A stretch of 44,258 bases of DNA, from assembly GCA_023396415.1 (NCBI GenBank), contig JAEWWJ010000081.1, positions 1-44,258 of the forward strand, in the 5' to 3' direction. Within the stretch, counting starts at the first letter, position 1. Each line of letters starts with the position of its first letter. The notes under the pieces were generated by a model. The model made no database searches, was not told the DNA's origin, and saw only the letters and a list, made by a program, of their open reading frames with translations. This document shows positions 42,639 through 44,258 of the stretch, piece after piece. The stretch is from Bacteroidota bacterium. Lineage in GTDB: Bacteria > Bacteroidota > Bacteroidia > Bacteroidales > F082. Both the position numbers and the translations under genes were made by a program.

Positions 42639-43787
42639 ATGAACATCAACATCAAAAATTACGAAGCGTTTCTGCTGGATCATATCGAAGGGAGATTGAC
42701 CAAACATCAATCCATCCTGCTCAAAGCGTTTATTCATCAGCATCCGGAGTTGGGTAAATGGGAAGAACTCAGCGCGGCCTTGCCGAACTTGATCCCTGAG
42801 GTATTGGCTTATGATTTAAAAAACAATTTACTACAAAAAGCCACAAATCAAGAAGAGGAATCCAATTATTCCGAAACAGAGGCTCTTTTCATTGGTTTTC
42901 ATGAAGGGATAAACACTGCATCGGAGCAAAAAAAACTATCCGATTTCTTACTCAACCACCCTGCTGCTGAGAAGGATTTTCAACTTTTTGGAAAGACCTT
43001 TCTGCACCCTGACCTCAACATCGTATTCCCTGAAAAAAAACAACTCTTAAAAAAAGCTCCTTTGATGGCCTTTCGGCCTTTGCCTTGGGTGGCTGTGGCT
43101 GCTTCTATAACCTTGTTGATCGGATGGGGCTGGTGGTGGATCAATCAGGAAAGCACTAATGTAGAAGCCCCTCCAACTTATGTTGTCGCGGCACCCATAA
43201 CCGTTGACACAGAAGCTTTGGCAATTCCTCTGCAAGACAAGATACAAGATGAGGACAATCAGACACTACAAACAAAAACTTCACTTAAAAGCCGTAAACC
43301 CAACGCATCAGCAGTGCCGGTTGAGCGATTTGAAACCAAGGTTTTACCTGCATTGCAAACCCGCTCTCATACCCATACCTTGTCGCTTGCGGTGAGCCAC
43401 CATCAGGAGTTGCGCGAGCGCACCCATGGCATTGCTGAGCGATTGGCTTTATCGAACATTATCGATAACATGACCCAAGCGGTTGCAGTTGAAAGCCAGG
43501 GAGCTACCGAAAGAATATTGAACAAAGTGGTAAACGATGCGCTTAACACCGTAAACCCGGCGCTTAGGGAAGCGATGGCTGAAAACACTTCCAAAACACA
43601 AAACTCCTCTCTTTGGGAGCTGGCCCAAAAAGGTATTCAGACCTTCAACTTCCTCACTGATAATGATATACAATTGGTAAAGGTGAATGATGGTTCTGAA
43701 AACAAAAAAGCCATTCTTTTAAACTCTGACCTTATTCATTACAGTCGCATCAGTGCTGCCGGACAAGGAGAAAAAACAAAAATGTGA
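42639..43787 (+). CDS. Putative transmembrane anti-sigma factor
   Basis: 382 residues, no named family recognised. One membrane segment at about 147-168 (WVAVAASITLLIGWGWWW) separates a cytoplasmic N-terminus from an extracytoplasmic domain of about 210 residues. The N-terminus holds two similar helical modules: residues 9-42 (EAFLLDHIEGRL...FIHQHPELGKW) and 81-114 (EALFIGFHEGIN...FLLNHPAAEKDF). Such modules occur in anti-sigma partners of Bacteroidota ECF factors. The ATG directly follows the sigma stop, so translation is coupled. The periplasmic part, with Thr/Val-rich and helical segments, may sense envelope stress. Confidence 0.75.
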   Translation: MNINIKNYEAFLLDHIEGRLTKHQSILLKAFIHQHPELGKWEELSAALPNLIPEVLAYDLKNNLLQKATNQEEESNYSETEALFIGFHEGINTASEQKKLSDFLLNHPAAEKDFQLFGKTFLHPDLNIVFPEKKQLLKKAPLMAFRPLPWVAVAASITLLIGWGWWWINQESTNVEAPPTYVVAAPITVDTEALAIPLQDKIQDEDNQTLQTKTSLKSRKPNASAVPVERFETKVLPALQTRSHTHTLSLAVSHHQELRERTHGIAERLALSNIIDNMTQAVAVESQGATERILNKVVNDALNTVNPALREAMAENTSKTQNSSLWELAQKGIQTFNFLTDNDIQLVKVNDGSENKKAILLNSDLIHYSRISAAGQGEKTKM

Positions 43788-44258
43788 TCGCGTGTTTTGT
43801 AAGAAAAACAATAGACTTTAGTACTCCAATTTTACCAAGAAAATTCTTCACTATATAGGTAACACGCTATCATTCACTGACCTTACTTAAAAGAAATTTT
43901 GCCGTTGAAATACTTGCAGACATAATTGTTGGTAGTTAAAAGCAGATTCCTCACTGCCATTAACACCCCTTTTATAAAGACCCCACTGTCATTTCGACTA
44001 AGAAACAATGCGAAACAGGGTTTCGAGGGAGAAATCTCCTTGGCTAAGGTGTCAATAGAAAGCTATTGTTGTGTTCAGCTCGTTGTTCAAGGAGATTCCT
44101 CGCTGCGTTCGGAATGACAGATTGCTATTTCAAATCATTGTTGTCCGATAAAAATCGGTCACTTTGTTTCTGATATTTTAACCGACTGAATAATAAACAT
44201 ATAAATTTTCAAATTTGGTTATTTTAAAAAGTAAGCCCCCCTTGGGTAAAAAGCGTTA
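43788..44258. other. Gene-free right end
   Basis: About 470 AT-rich bases after the anti-sigma gene. Apart from the palindromic element at 43986-44120, I see a short hairpin (CCGAT / ATCGG, around 44149-44162) without a T-run. A 63-codon open frame at 43926-44117 lies mostly in the palindromic element and is not called. Confidence 0.5.
43986..44120. repeat. Imperfect palindromic intergenic element, about 135 bp
   Basis: The ends are inverted copies (CTGTCATTTCGA at the left, TCGGAATGACAG at the right, one mismatch in 12). Inside, AATCTCCTTG (44033-44042) pairs perfectly with CAAGGAGATT (44088-44097), and a small hairpin (CAATAG / CTATTG) lies near the centre. There is no coding capacity for a transposase. 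From memory, sequences of the form GTCATTTCGA...GAGAAATCTC...GGAATGAC are widespread intergenic repeats in Bacteroidota, so this is probably a MITE-like or REP-like copy. Confidence 0.75.

Noticed and set aside
1..44258. CRISPR array, tRNA, prophage or transposase
   Set aside because: No regularly spaced repeats, no tRNA-like sequence in any gap, and no phage or transposase protein in any frame I examined.

Overview
The window is chromosomal DNA from a member of the Bacteroidota. Evidence: a protein with a type IX secretion (Por) C-terminal signal, a DUF5686/carboxypeptidase-regulatory-like outer-membrane protein, a DUF2027-Smr protein, a fused CcsB-CcsA cytochrome c maturation protein, a bacterial dipeptidyl peptidase III, many lipoproteins with relaxed lipoboxes, and repeated TAnnTTTG (-7) promoter boxes upstream of starts. 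I cannot place it below phylum. Most of the window is dense housekeeping sequence; I see no tRNA, rRNA, CRISPR array, prophage or transposase.

Layout. 1-877 (-): C-terminally cut histidine kinase. 1292-1483 (+): small DUF2892 membrane protein, then a bidirectional terminator. 1607-3901 (-): membrane pyrophosphatase. 4288-7806 (+): DUF151/UVR nuclease-like protein, NupC nucleoside transporter, thyA, folA (nucleoside uptake and dTMP supply). 13077-7824 (-): GroES-like protein, binding lipoprotein, permease, ATPase and amidohydrolase, with every junction overlapping. 13211-20325 (+): small membrane protein, mutL, two rhomboids, an EEP-family protein, uvrB, with gaps of 1-19 bp. 22955-20331 (-) and 23094-25022 (+): two cell-envelope proteins. 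25114-26184: DUF2027-Smr. 26465-29578: ccsBA. 29879-31990: M3 peptidase lipoprotein. 32279-34079: an unrecognised lipoprotein and a small barrel-like protein. 34348-36330: dipeptidyl peptidase III. 36357-37559: DUF438/PAS protein. 38298-37582 (-) pdxJ, divergent from dtd (38356-38808). 38937-40638: EamA transporter and inositol-monophosphatase-like protein. 41942-40680 (-): DEAD-box helicase. 42144-43787: ECF sigma factor and a putative anti-sigma partner. 43986-44120: an imperfect palindromic intergenic element.

The most notable feature is at 32354-32388. A CCTT tetranucleotide tract of 8.75 copies lies inside the signal-peptide codons of the lipoprotein. It can switch by slippage: the present copy number joins the ATG at 32279 to the lipoprotein frame, one more copy would instead join the ATG at 32337 and give a more canonical lipoprotein signal, and the third register has no ATG. 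The downstream barrel-like gene (16 bp away) may be affected by polarity. Other points: MutL lacks a key Glu of the DQHA(X)2E(X)4E endonuclease motif; the ECF sigma gene is preceded by an AAC-N16-CGTC-type promoter suggesting autoregulation; and its putative anti-sigma partner carries a duplicated N-terminal module.
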